64,000 nucleotides of DNA from an uncultured Alphaproteobacteria bacterium (lineage in GTDB: Bacteria; Pseudomonadota; Alphaproteobacteria; Rhodobacterales; Rhodobacteraceae): assembly GCA_902524845.1 (NCBI GenBank), contig CABZEW010000003.1, forward strand, positions 1 to 64,000, written 5' to 3'. Below, piece after piece: positions 19,440 to 29,158 of the stretch. The notes beneath the pieces were generated by a model. The model saw only the letters and a program-made list of their open reading frames with translations, did not search any database and was not told the origin of the DNA. Positions within the stretch are counted from its first letter, which is position 1. Each line of letters starts with the position of its first letter. The position numbers and the translations under genes were made by a program.

Positions 19440-20392
19440 AAGAAAAACTTACAGCACCACCAAAAAAAGAGTTTCAAAGTTTTCACGATTTTCCGATCGT
19501 CACTGATTTAGATAATTTTGAAGCTGACATTGCATTTCTGGGCATACCTTTTGGAGATCCATATTCCATGGGCGAAGCTAGTAATGACCAAAGTACAGCT
19601 CCAACATATATAAGAAAATATTGTGAAAGAGCGTTACGGGGACTTGACAGATATGACTTTGATATCGGAGGGACCCTTTTAAATGGAGAAGATATTAAAG
19701 TTGTTGATTGCGGGGATGTTTTAGGAGAAGCAAAAGATGTGGCAGGAAATCATACTCGTTCTGAAAAGGCTGTGAGAAAAATTTTGTCTGCTGGAGCGCT
19801 GCCTATAATTTTAGGCGGTGATCATGCCATTCCTATTCCAGTTTTCAGGGCTTTGGAGGATCATGGGCCCATAACACTAATACAAGTAGATGCTCATATT
19901 GACTGGAGAGATGTTTTTCATGGTGTGCGCTTCGGTCTATCGAGTGTCATTAGAAGAGCTTCTGAAATGAATCATATTGACGAAATTTTTCAAATTGGTC
20001 TTCGATCGGCTGGTAGCGCTAGACCAGAGGAAACTCAAGCTGCTCTGGATTATGGCGCTAAATTAATTTCAGACATAGAACTTCAAGAGGTTGGAATGAA
20101 AGCTATTTTAGATCGAATTCCAGATGGACAAAATTATTACCTTACTATTGATGCTGATGGCGTTGACCCCACTATTATGCCTGCAGTTGCGGGGCCTGCC
20201 CCTGGGGGAGTAAGTTACTCTCAAATGAGAACGCTCATACAGGGACTGGTAAATAAGGGTAAGGTCTTGGGGATGGATATCGTAGAAATAACTCCAACGA
20301 AGGATATTAACGGGATTACGGCCATCACCGCTGGAAGATTTATATGCAATTTAATTGGTTCTGCTGTTCGAGCCGGTTATTTTAAAAAATAA
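19436..20392 (+). CDS. Ureohydrolase (arginase/agmatinase family), copy 2
   Basis: 318 aa; GGDHAIPIPV, QVDAHIDWRD, IDADGVDPTIMPAVAGPAPGG. Confidence 0.9.
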   Translation: MKEKLTAPPKKEFQSFHDFPIVTDLDNFEADIAFLGIPFGDPYSMGEASNDQSTAPTYIRKYCERALRGLDRYDFDIGGTLLNGEDIKVVDCGDVLGEAKDVAGNHTRSEKAVRKILSAGALPIILGGDHAIPIPVFRALEDHGPITLIQVDAHIDWRDVFHGVRFGLSSVIRRASEMNHIDEIFQIGLRSAGSARPEETQAALDYGAKLISDIELQEVGMKAILDRIPDGQNYYLTIDADGVDPTIMPAVAGPAPGGVSYSQMRTLIQGLVNKGKVLGMDIVEITPTKDINGITAITAGRFICNLIGSAVRAGYFKK

Positions 20393-20444
20393 CCCCCTAA
20401 CAAATTGTTCTTCAATTCTGCCGATCTACGATTAAGGAAATTTA

Positions 20445-21809
20445 ATGAAGCCTGAAAAGCTAGTAATAGAAAAACTTGCAAATGGAATTATTACATTAAG
20501 TGCAATTAGATTTTCTGAAAAGGTTATGAACATTGCTAAAGAATTAATCGTAGATGTTTCAGGAGCTATTTTAGCAGGCTCTAATACAAATTCTATTCGC
20601 TCAATTTTTGAAGTCGCATCAGAAATTTACCCATCAGGAAAATGCAATGTAATTGGTCGAACAAAGTCTTTAAATCCTTCAGGCGCCGCTTTTGTTAATG
20701 GGGCATCTGCTCACTCCCTTGAGTTTGATGATAATTGTTATGCAGGTATCGTGCATGGTTCAGCTGTTGTGTTCCCTGCCGTTTTAGCATTTGCTCAATT
20801 TAGAGCTTTGTCTGGTCTAGATTTATTAAGAAGCTTCATTATAGGTTTAGAGGTAGAATTTGCTGTGGCGAAAGCTTTTTCAAATAGCATCTATGATACG
20901 GGCTGGTGGACGACTTCAGTTCTTGGCTCAATTGGAAGTGCGGCAGGGGTTGCTTCTTTAGCTACTACAAACATCAGAGAAATTGAAAATGCACTTTCAT
21001 TGGCAATTGCCGGTGTAGGTGCAACTCGAGCAGTTCGTGGAACAAGTGCAAAGCATTATTATTGTGGGCGGGCAGCAGAGAGTGGAGTAACCGCAAATTT
21101 ATTGGCAATGAAAGGGCTAACAGGACCCTTAGATGTCTTTGAAGATAAGCAGGGAATAATTTCCATCCTTAATGATAATGCGTTCGAACATTCTTACATA
21201 AGTGATATTGGAAAAGAATTCAGCTTATTAAACCCTGGAGTGGATATAAAAAAATATCCTGTTTGCTATGCAAGCCATGCAGCAGCGGACGCAGTAAAAT
21301 CGATTATAGAGTCGAAAAATATCACCATTGAGAATGTAGATAAAATTATTTGCACAGTGCCTCCGATCATAGCTTCAAATCTTACCTTTAATAAACCAAA
21401 ATCAGTGAAAGAGGCACAATTTAGTTTAGAATTTCCGATTGCCTTGATGATTAAATATGGAGATATAGAATTAAAACATTTAAGTTCTGATTACATTTTG
21501 GATCCAGGTATTAAAAATTTAATGAACAAAGTAACAATGAACGTGGCTAAGCTTCCAAAACGTTTCAACCCATCTAGGAAAATTTGCCCAGAATGGTCAA
21601 TAGTAGAACTTCATACAAAAAATGGTGGGAACCATGAAAAATTTATAGGAGCTCCCTTGGGGTCATCTTTAGATCCACTACCTAGAGATAAGCTTTACAA
21701 AAAGTTCATCTCTTGTGTAAAATTTTCTAATAAAAATTATGAACCCAAATTAATATATGAAAAACTGATTAATATCGAAAAAATAAAGAGTTGCCGAGAA
21801 TTACTTTAA
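20445..21809 (+). CDS. MmgE/PrpD family protein
   Basis: 454 aa; FVNGASAHSLEFDDN, HGSAVVFPAVLAFA, KKYPVCYASHAAADAV. Confidence 0.85.
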   Translation: MKPEKLVIEKLANGIITLSAIRFSEKVMNIAKELIVDVSGAILAGSNTNSIRSIFEVASEIYPSGKCNVIGRTKSLNPSGAAFVNGASAHSLEFDDNCYAGIVHGSAVVFPAVLAFAQFRALSGLDLLRSFIIGLEVEFAVAKAFSNSIYDTGWWTTSVLGSIGSAAGVASLATTNIREIENALSLAIAGVGATRAVRGTSAKHYYCGRAAESGVTANLLAMKGLTGPLDVFEDKQGIISILNDNAFEHSYISDIGKEFSLLNPGVDIKKYPVCYASHAAADAVKSIIESKNITIENVDKIICTVPPIIASNLTFNKPKSVKEAQFSLEFPIALMIKYGDIELKHLSSDYILDPGIKNLMNKVTMNVAKLPKRFNPSRKICPEWSIVELHTKNGGNHEKFIGAPLGSSLDPLPRDKLYKKFISCVKFSNKNYEPKLIYEKLINIEKIKSCRELL

Positions 21810-21868
21810 GAACAAATTTCAACTATAATAAAGCTTATCACCCCGTCCATTTAAAAGTATCAATATAA

Positions 21869-22765
21869 TTATTTCTTGCCTTGCATCTCAGACCAAACAT
21901 AAATAAGAACAGCCATAATCACAGAAGAACCACCTATAAGTGTCCAGAGGGTTGGCACTTCATTTATGAAAAGCCAAACCCAAAAGGGACCCAAGGCAAA
22001 TTCCAAAAGCATAAACAGAGTTAACTCAGCCGCTATTAAATATTTAGAGGCATAGATAAAAAGTGAGTTAGGTATAAATGAAATAATACTTCCCAGAAGT
22101 ATACACTTTAATAAATCAAGCAAGGATATGGCTATATCTTGGCCTAAAAGAGATAAGCAAACTAAGCATATAACCAATCCTGAGATGAAAACACTTGGAA
22201 GCATTTCTACATCTTTATTTTTTCGAAGCAGTATAGCATAGCCAGAAAAACAAAATGCAGTGGTTAGTGCCATTAAGGTGCCATAAAAGGAATTTGAACT
22301 AAGGCCAGACACCATCATCACACTTACGCCAAACCCTGCAATAATCATCGTAACCAAGGTTTGCTTCGAGACCCTTTCATTTAATAAAATTTTAGCTAAA
22401 AAAGCGCTTATAAATGGTATTGAGGCGAGAATGAAAAGTGTGGCAGCAACGGTAGTGCTTGTAATTGCTTGCATAAAACATATTCCAGCTGAAGCTAGAA
22501 GGATTCCAGCTAGAGTTCCTGACCAACCAACTCTCGTTATTTTTCTTAAAGTATTCCTATGGTATCTTAAAAGAAGGATTAATAGGATTGTAAGCGAGAG
22601 TGCAAGTCCTCTGTATAGGGTAATTTGGAGCGGCGCAGCAGTGTCCATCCCTCTGATTATTAAACCCGCAAAGCTTATTATAATAGACCCGAGAACCATA
22701 AGAAGCATGGCATTTATTCGACTACTCATGAAGAGTTTATATTTATTTAAATTGTTATTTGCCAA
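21869..22765 (-). CDS. EamA/DMT family transporter
   Basis: 298 aa ten-TM-like DMT protein (ALLLAS..FILASIPFISAFLAKILLNERVS). Confidence 0.85.
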   Translation of the reverse strand: MANNNLNKYKLFMSSRINAMLLMVLGSIIISFAGLIIRGMDTAAPLQITLYRGLALSLTILLILLLRYHRNTLRKITRVGWSGTLAGILLASAGICFMQAITSTTVAATLFILASIPFISAFLAKILLNERVSKQTLVTMIIAGFGVSVMMVSGLSSNSFYGTLMALTTAFCFSGYAILLRKNKDVEMLPSVFISGLVICLVCLSLLGQDIAISLLDLLKCILLGSIISFIPNSLFIYASKYLIAAELTLFMLLEFALGPFWVWLFINEVPTLWTLIGGSSVIMAVLIYVWSEMQGKK

Positions 22766-22896
22766 TCTTACAGGGTCTTTCCCATGTAAATCTAACCAAT
22801 GATTTTTTACCCATTATGAGATGTAAAACTGATTTTTTACATAGACGCATATACTATGATGAACATATAAAAAATACTCTAAATATTTGACTCAAT

Positions 22897-23160
22897 CTAC
22901 CATTGTTTTTCTGCAGCAACAATCTGCGGTCTTATACTTTCCCGTACAAAAATATATGTTCCGCTAAACGATATCGAAACCATTCCTAGAAACCATAGAA
23001 GATCAGGAACTTCCCCAAAAATGAAATACCCTGCTAACAACGCATATACTAGAAGTACATTCTCTGTTGGGGCATTCGACTGAGGTGATCCAATATTATA
23101 GGCATATACAAGAGAGAAAATGCCAATTGTGCCCGTAAACGCAATAATCAAAAGAGCCAA
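22897..23160 (-). pseudogene. Truncated EamA/DMT transporter fragment (C-terminal half only)
   Basis: 87 aa resembling only the end of a DMT protein (NAPTENVLLVYALLAGYFIFGEVPDLLWFLGMVSISFSGTYI), ~100 bp from repeat copy 2. Confidence 0.65.
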
Positions 23161-23265
23161 TAAGGCGTTGAAATCTTCAAATTTTTTCTACTGCTGTTTT
23201 AACTACATTTTAGGTGCAAAATGTCTGCTCAAAGGTGCTCAAGCTGTTTCATTAAGCCTGGTTTT

Positions 23266-23434
23266 TTGACAACAGTTTTGACAACAGTTTTGTGATTTTC
23301 CTGATAACTCATAAGAAGCATTAGAACGATAAGAACTATTTTAAAGGGTTATGAGAAAACTGATAACTCCTGATAACAATATCCACGGGTTTTGATCCCG
23401 TGTACCCTAGGTTCGAATCCTACCACCCCAGCCA
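23266..23434 (+). repeat. tRNA-Gln-derived att-like repeat, copy 2
   Basis: Full-length copy; 1 mismatch to tRNA-Gln 3' 49 bp. Confidence 0.95.
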
Positions 23435-23609
23435 AAGACCCACAAGTTTATCGACTATTATGATCGTCGGTATTGAACCAGGTAGATGCTTGAATATGGA
23501 TGTTTTGGGCTTATAAATAATTCATTAATGCTTTCCATCTCAAAACTCTTCCTATTGTGCATAAAAGTAACCCTACTATAACATTTCCCAAATAGCCAAA
23601 AGGTCGTTA

Positions 23610-23860
23610 AATATAAAGTTAATGTCAAATGTATTTTATTACCCGTTAAGTGGTCTATGTCTTGTCTAACAAATATTATTTTATCCTAGGTAATAAGTTT
23701 TAGTTGCTCCAGTAAATTTGTGACCGATTTCCAACTATAGACTTTCCTGTGCCACTTTCTCCAACCATTCCTAGTATTACTCTTCTTTTTATTCTTCTGT
23801 CCACATCCTGCAATACATAATTTTTTCCAATTTTAGGAAGAAAAAATGCGTTGAGGTTTT
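23610..23860 (-). pseudogene. Degenerate fragment of a peptide-type ABC transporter ATP-binding gene (Opp/Dpp D/F-like)
   Basis: Reverse strand reads FLPKIGKNYVLQDVDRRIKRRVILGMVGESGTGKSIVGN (Walker A), then in another frame DKIIFVRQDIDHLTGNKIH; no intact ORF. Confidence 0.7.
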
Positions 23861-23878
23861 ATATTCCCTAGGTACGAT

Positions 23879-24778
23879 TCATTCTTTGTATCTTGGGTTA
23901 AATATAGCTCTTAATTGATCTCCCAAGAGGTTGATTGAAGCAACTGTTCCTAAAAGCATAATTCCTGGGAAAAATGTTATCCAGTATGCTCCTGAAAGAA
24001 TGAAATCGAAACCATTGGCGATTAACGATCCGAGAGATGGTTGCGTAATTGGAACACCTACTCCCAGGAAACTTAGAGTAGCCTCAATAGTGATTGAATG
24101 AGCCGTTTGCAAAGTGGCTAGGACTATAAGTGGAGCTATGCTATTAGGTAAAAGATGCCTCGAGATAATACGAATGTTGCTTAGTCCTAAGCTGATTGCG
24201 GCTTCTATATATTCCTTTTTCATTTCAATCATTGCAGAGGCGCGAACAGTTCTGGCGTAGATTGCCCACTGTATGAAGGTCAGCGCTATTATCACCTTAT
24301 CTACGCCCTTCCCTAACAAAGCTAACAAAACGAGTGCAACAAGTATTGCAGGAAATGATAATTGGATATCGACTATTCGCATAAAAAATGAATCTATAGG
24401 GCCTCCAAAATATGCCGAGATCAGTCCTACAAAAAGGCCAATAACTAATGCTATACACGCGCTTGTAATCGCAACAACCAAACTAGTCCGAAGACCAAAA
24501 ATTATTGCACTTAAAACATCTCTTCCAGCACCATCAGTCCCTAGCAGCGCTACGTTACCGCTTAACATTTTTTCTCCAGGAGAAAGTCTAGAATCGAGGA
24601 TGCTAACGCTAGAAAGGTCGTAGGGGTTAGTGGGTGCAATTAATGGAGCAAAAATTGCGCATAGCGCAATAGAAAAAAGAAGGGAAATAGATAATAGAGA
24701 TACCCAGTTTATGTAGCTTGTGAGCTTTAGGTCTGAACCCACCTTTTCAGATAAGAATATCTTAGAAAAATTTATCAC
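23879..24778 (-). CDS. Dipeptide/oligopeptide ABC transporter permease (DppC-like)
   Basis: 299 aa; LLGTDGAGRDVLSAIIFGLRTSL, SFPAILVALVLLALLGKG, EATLSFLGVGVPITQPSLGSLI. Confidence 0.9.
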   Translation of the reverse strand: MINFSKIFLSEKVGSDLKLTSYINWVSLLSISLLFSIALCAIFAPLIAPTNPYDLSSVSILDSRLSPGEKMLSGNVALLGTDGAGRDVLSAIIFGLRTSLVVAITSACIALVIGLFVGLISAYFGGPIDSFFMRIVDIQLSFPAILVALVLLALLGKGVDKVIIALTFIQWAIYARTVRASAMIEMKKEYIEAAISLGLSNIRIISRHLLPNSIAPLIVLATLQTAHSITIEATLSFLGVGVPITQPSLGSLIANGFDFILSGAYWITFFPGIMLLGTVASINLLGDQLRAIFNPRYKE

Positions 24779-25695
24779 TTTTCTCCGTCCAGACGCACTC
24801 GTGGATCTAGCACAGCGTATAATATATCAACCACTAAATTTAAAATGAGAAAAAGTGTGACTACAAACAAAAGATAGGCAACGACGACTGGGCGATCGAG
24901 ATTTACAATGGAGTCAATTATTAATTTTCCTAGCCCCGGCCATGCAAAAATTGACTCAGTTACAGTTGCAAAAGCTATAAGTGTACCAAACTCTATTGCT
25001 ATTACTGTTATTATCGGTATGAGAATGTTAGGTAGAAGATGTACCCAAACTATTTTTTTAGAAGGTAATCCTCTGGCTTGACAAAATTTAATGAAATCCA
25101 GCCTCATCACTTCTTCAGTTCCAGCTCTCGTCAAACGAATAACTAATGCTATCTTAAAGAGCGCCAGGTTAGTTGCTGGCATAACAATATGCTTTAGACC
25201 ATCTGTAGTGAACATACTGCTCTCAATACCCAAAACATATGTAGTTTCGCCCCGGCCAGATACTGGAAGCCATCCAAGAGATACAGAAAAAACAATGATC
25301 ATCATTAGACCCAACCAAAAGGTCGGAATGGATATGCCGAGAACTGAACTACTCATTATTAATCGCGTAATCCATTTATTTGGGTGGAGTCCAGCATAAA
25401 TCCCCAAAGGCAACCCTATGGCAGTCGCAATGAAAAGTGCTGCTAATGCAAGTTCCAAAGTTGCTGGAAATCGTTCAGCTATAAGAGCCAATGCTGGTCT
25501 TCCAAATATATAAGAATTTCCTAAATCTCCTGATAAGGCTCCCATTAGAAACTTCCAGTACTGAATATGCACAGGTTTATCGAGACCAAAGTCACGCCGT
25601 ACCCTTTCAATCTCATCAGGTAGGCTTTCGGGGTTAACGAGCATATCCACTGGGTCGCCTACAATATGGATCATAAAGAAAACGAGTAGTGACAT
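24775..25695 (-). CDS. Dipeptide/oligopeptide ABC transporter permease (DppB-like)
   Basis: 306 aa; GDLGNSYIFGRPALALIAERFPATLELALAA, ESIFAWPGLGKLIIDSI. Confidence 0.9.
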   Translation of the reverse strand: MSLLVFFMIHIVGDPVDMLVNPESLPDEIERVRRDFGLDKPVHIQYWKFLMGALSGDLGNSYIFGRPALALIAERFPATLELALAALFIATAIGLPLGIYAGLHPNKWITRLIMSSSVLGISIPTFWLGLMMIIVFSVSLGWLPVSGRGETTYVLGIESSMFTTDGLKHIVMPATNLALFKIALVIRLTRAGTEEVMRLDFIKFCQARGLPSKKIVWVHLLPNILIPIITVIAIEFGTLIAFATVTESIFAWPGLGKLIIDSIVNLDRPVVVAYLLFVVTLFLILNLVVDILYAVLDPRVRLDGEK

Positions 25696-25765
25696 TACAA
25701 AGAGAACAACAACGCTTTGGAGAATGCGTTTTAAAACAAAGATAAAGATAATTATTCCCCTCTAA

Positions 25766-25802
25766 AAATTGGGCTCACAGTAGTTTATTGTGAGCCCAAT
25801 TT
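25766..25802 (-). promoter_or_regulatory. Strong intercistronic hairpin between SBP and permease genes
   Basis: aaattgggctcaca-...-tgtgagcccaattt: perfect 14-bp inverted repeat with short loop. Confidence 0.8.
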
Positions 25803-25811
25803 CAATTTATT

Positions 25812-27404
25812 TTACTTACGAATATTATGTAGAAAAGTACTGTCCAACGCCCCATTTTCATAGGATATTCCCTCCCTGGCAGCCCAGGTTGCAACCTCAT
25901 GATGAATTGGTATCAAAGCATACTCATTCATCGCAATTTCTGTTGCTTTAATGAAAGCCTTCTCGCCCTCCTCAACATCCATAGATGCTCGGCCGTCTTC
26001 GATCATCTTATCGACATCTGCATTGCTATAGCCATTTCTGTTACCTGGGCCATACCCTCTCTCTTTTTGCTTGGTGTGAATGAATATTCTAAGAGGATGT
26101 GAAGGTTCACCTGACCCGTTTGCATAACCTGACATAGCAGCTGTGAATTCTGGTTTCTTATCAGGTCCTCCTCTCGCAAAGCGCTTAAAAAAAACTGATG
26201 CTGGCATTGTTTCAACACTAGTTTCTATACCAACACTCGACAACATCTGCGCTATAGCCTCTAATATGCGGGTATCGTTCGAGTATCGACCTGCAGGTCC
26301 ATGTACTGTTAATTTAAAACCATCACTATATCCTGCTTCAGCTATCAACTTTTTTGCTAAAGCCATATCGTAGGGATCGGCCGTTAGTTTGGATGAATAA
26401 CCAATATAACCCTTGGGAGAAAACTGACCAGCCGGCGATGATAATCCATCCATAACCCGATCAGAAATCGCCTGTCTATTAATAGCGTGTGAGACGGCTT
26501 TTCGCATTCTAATATCTTTAAATGGAGATTTTATAGGAGTTCCATTTTTATCTGTTACAAAAGGTTTGATTGGATTGTCAGTCATATGAAGTGTCAAATA
26601 TAAGAGGCGATTGGACACTGATTTGAAGACCTCTATGTTTTCTCTCTTTTCAAGAGTTGGAAGATCAGAAGGTGCTACCCTCTCGATAAAATCAACATCA
26701 CCTGATATCAAAGCTGCAGTTCTTGTGGTTCCGTCTTTAATAGGCTTTACAATAATTCGATCCCACTCCATTGGATTTCCCCAATAATTCTCATTACGAG
26801 CGATTTCAATTACGTCTCCAGGCAGCCATTTCGAAAGAGTGAAGGGACCAGTGCCATGTGATGCAACACCTGTGTTAAAGTCCTCAGTAGTGGCTTTTAG
26901 GAATGCCGAGTCAATTATGGAAATTCGTGACATATCATTGGGTGTAAATGGATAAGGTTTCTCAGTTGACACACGAATAGTAAAGTCGTCTACCATTTCA
27001 AACTGTTTACCTTTGGTAAAAGTAGCAAAGCTGGACGGGCTATTGGGTACATTGGCAGCACGTTCCATAGACGCAATTACATCTCCTGCAGTAAACGCTG
27101 CTCCATTATGGAATTTAACATTTTTTCTAAGAGCAAATTCCCAAGTACGATCATCTACTGGTTTCCAGGAAGTAGCGAGGCCTGGGATTAGATTTTGATT
27201 TACGTCTTGCAAAACAAGAGCATTATAAATTTGCGTTGCAAACGAATTATTGATTGTTAAGTTTTGATAATGAGGATCCATAGAAGTCGGTTCTGCCGCG
27301 AGAGCCACCTTTAGGTCATCAGCAACAAGATAGGACGTAGAGCTTACAAGCCATATTAGCACCGCTGTAACGCGTCCCATTGGTTTTAATAATTTTTGTT
27401 TCAT
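25812..27404 (-). CDS. Dipeptide/oligopeptide ABC transporter substrate-binding protein
   Basis: 530 aa with signal peptide; LAAEPTSMDPHYQNLTINN, LATSWKPVDDRTWEFALRKNVKFHNG (SBP family 5). Confidence 0.9.
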   Translation of the reverse strand: MKQKLLKPMGRVTAVLIWLVSSTSYLVADDLKVALAAEPTSMDPHYQNLTINNSFATQIYNALVLQDVNQNLIPGLATSWKPVDDRTWEFALRKNVKFHNGAAFTAGDVIASMERAANVPNSPSSFATFTKGKQFEMVDDFTIRVSTEKPYPFTPNDMSRISIIDSAFLKATTEDFNTGVASHGTGPFTLSKWLPGDVIEIARNENYWGNPMEWDRIIVKPIKDGTTRTAALISGDVDFIERVAPSDLPTLEKRENIEVFKSVSNRLLYLTLHMTDNPIKPFVTDKNGTPIKSPFKDIRMRKAVSHAINRQAISDRVMDGLSSPAGQFSPKGYIGYSSKLTADPYDMALAKKLIAEAGYSDGFKLTVHGPAGRYSNDTRILEAIAQMLSSVGIETSVETMPASVFFKRFARGGPDKKPEFTAAMSGYANGSGEPSHPLRIFIHTKQKERGYGPGNRNGYSNADVDKMIEDGRASMDVEEGEKAFIKATEIAMNEYALIPIHHEVATWAAREGISYENGALDSTFLHNIRK

Positions 27405-27444
27405 TTTATTCCTCCCTGAAAATATTTAAATTGTTATTAAGATT

Positions 27445-28275
27445 TCAATTCGAATGTTTGGGTTTCCAAACTTTCTTAGCCAGCCCCACAACCTGTTTTT
27501 GAAAAAGTTCTGGGTACTCGACATAAGATGCGTGACCTGCTTTTGGAAATACAACTTGTTTAGCCTCAGGTAGCGCAGAGACCAACGCTTCGTGCATCTC
27601 CACTGAAATAATTTTATCCTTTCCGCCCGATAAAATAATCACAGGTACTTTAATATTTTTACAAATGTAAGAATTATCAGTTTCCTGACTCATTCTGCCG
27701 CCATCACGAATACCTTCAATTCGTGCACCCTTGGCAACCTCAACCAAATACTCCCTAACATGCTTTGGAGTACCCTCAGGTGTACTTCGCTGAGCTCTTT
27801 CAAGAGCATAAGACATATCAACTTCTCTTCCGGTAAGAGCATCGATTCTGTCGGCATAACGAGACATTAAAGCTCCCCCTTTTGGCCGTCCAAATCCTAA
27901 GTGACAAGAAGATAAAACTAGACCTGCCAGCGAAACATCTTTATCACTAGCTAGGCGCGTTGCAATCAATCCTCCCATTGAATGTCCAATAATAATGATA
28001 TCTTCAACTTCTAGTGAGCTGATAAGAGCCTTTGCTGCATTTGTGTAATCTTCTATGGAGTCTCCAAAAACATCAGATTCGCCAAAGCTAGGCGCATCCC
28101 AAGCTATCAATCGAAATTTTTCCCCTAGAGAATTGAATAATGTAGCCCAACTTTTACTACTTCCATTCATTCCGTGAAAAAGAAGAATAGTTGGACCATC
28201 ACCGGTCTCACGGTAAGCAATTTGCCCTCCATTGTACTCGATGAAATTTAAACGTGGAATAATTGAGTTTAACAT
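27445..28275 (-). CDS. Alpha/beta hydrolase
   Basis: 276 aa; ILLFHGMNGSSKSW, IIGHSMGGLIATRLA. Confidence 0.9.
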   Translation of the reverse strand: MLNSIIPRLNFIEYNGGQIAYRETGDGPTILLFHGMNGSSKSWATLFNSLGEKFRLIAWDAPSFGESDVFGDSIEDYTNAAKALISSLEVEDIIIIGHSMGGLIATRLASDKDVSLAGLVLSSCHLGFGRPKGGALMSRYADRIDALTGREVDMSYALERAQRSTPEGTPKHVREYLVEVAKGARIEGIRDGGRMSQETDNSYICKNIKVPVIILSGGKDKIISVEMHEALVSALPEAKQVVFPKAGHASYVEYPELFQKQVVGLAKKVWKPKHSN

Positions 28276-28385
28276 TTTAATCCCAACTCGAGTTGGTATC
28301 TATTATCGATTGTGTTGTTGTAATAAATGAACCCCATCATGTGAGGATAGCACGACTAATTTTCTCAAAAAAAGTGTAAACCTTT

Positions 28386-28877
28386 TTACATATTATTAGG
28401 TTGTTTGATCTCAGTTTCTCTCATGAGCATAATTGTCTGAGCTAATCGTAATGAATGAGAGAACTTTGGGTTTTCAATGAGTGCATTACAATAGTTTCTC
28501 CAAGCATCAAGCATAGGTTTAGTAGGTCGATAGTTATTTCGCCGTTTATCAGGTTTACCCTTTACTTCCTCTATATATCGTAGTTCTAGGGCGTCATGAA
28601 TCGTTGAATTTACGGTAGGACGACTAAAGTCTGATACTTTAACTAATTCTGAAATCGTAAAACTGCCATTTGAAAAATATAAGTGCATCATATATCGTCG
28701 TAACTCAAAAGACGTGAATCTTGTGTTGAAGAAACGCCTCACTTGTCCAGGTGCATGTTCACGTCGATAAATATGTCGTGAACTCTCAAAAGATGCTTGA
28801 ATTGAACAGAATTGATCAAATAATAATTCGTGAGTAGACATTTCCTTCTCCAATATATGTAATAAATTTTTATACAT
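28386..28877 (-). CDS. Putative winged-helix (MarR-like) transcriptional regulator
   Basis: 163 aa; FTISELVKVSDFSRPTVNSTIHDALELRYIEEVKGKPDKRRNNYRPT resembles wHTH plus wing. Confidence 0.6.
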   Translation of the reverse strand: MYKNLLHILEKEMSTHELLFDQFCSIQASFESSRHIYRREHAPGQVRRFFNTRFTSFELRRYMMHLYFSNGSFTISELVKVSDFSRPTVNSTIHDALELRYIEEVKGKPDKRRNNYRPTKPMLDAWRNYCNALIENPKFSHSLRLAQTIMLMRETEIKQPNNM

Positions 28878-28985
28878 ATTCTATCTTATTTGTTTTTTTT
28901 GATCAAGATCTAGGAAGGCGTCACAACAAATGAGCCAATTAAAAGGTGAGGCTAAAAAATTCTTGCAGATTGATATTTTAGAGTT

Positions 28986-29145
28986 CAGTGATAACAGTTT
29001 TTTTGATTTTCCTGATAACGCATAGGGAGCATGAGAAGGATAAGAACTATTTTAAAGGCTTATGAGAAAACTGTTAACTCCTGATAACGATATCCATGGG
29101 TTTTGATCCCGTGTACCGTAGGTTCGAATCCTACCACCCCAGCCA
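28986..29145 (+). repeat. tRNA-Gln-derived att-like repeat, copy 3
   Basis: 5' end partly degenerate; 3' 48 bp identical to tRNA-Gln. Confidence 0.9.
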
Positions 29146-29158
29146 CAAACCGAATGCG

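Noticed and set aside
26003-27198. Small ORFs overlapping the peptide SBP gene
   Set aside because: Antisense/out-of-frame shadows of the intact 530-aa gene.
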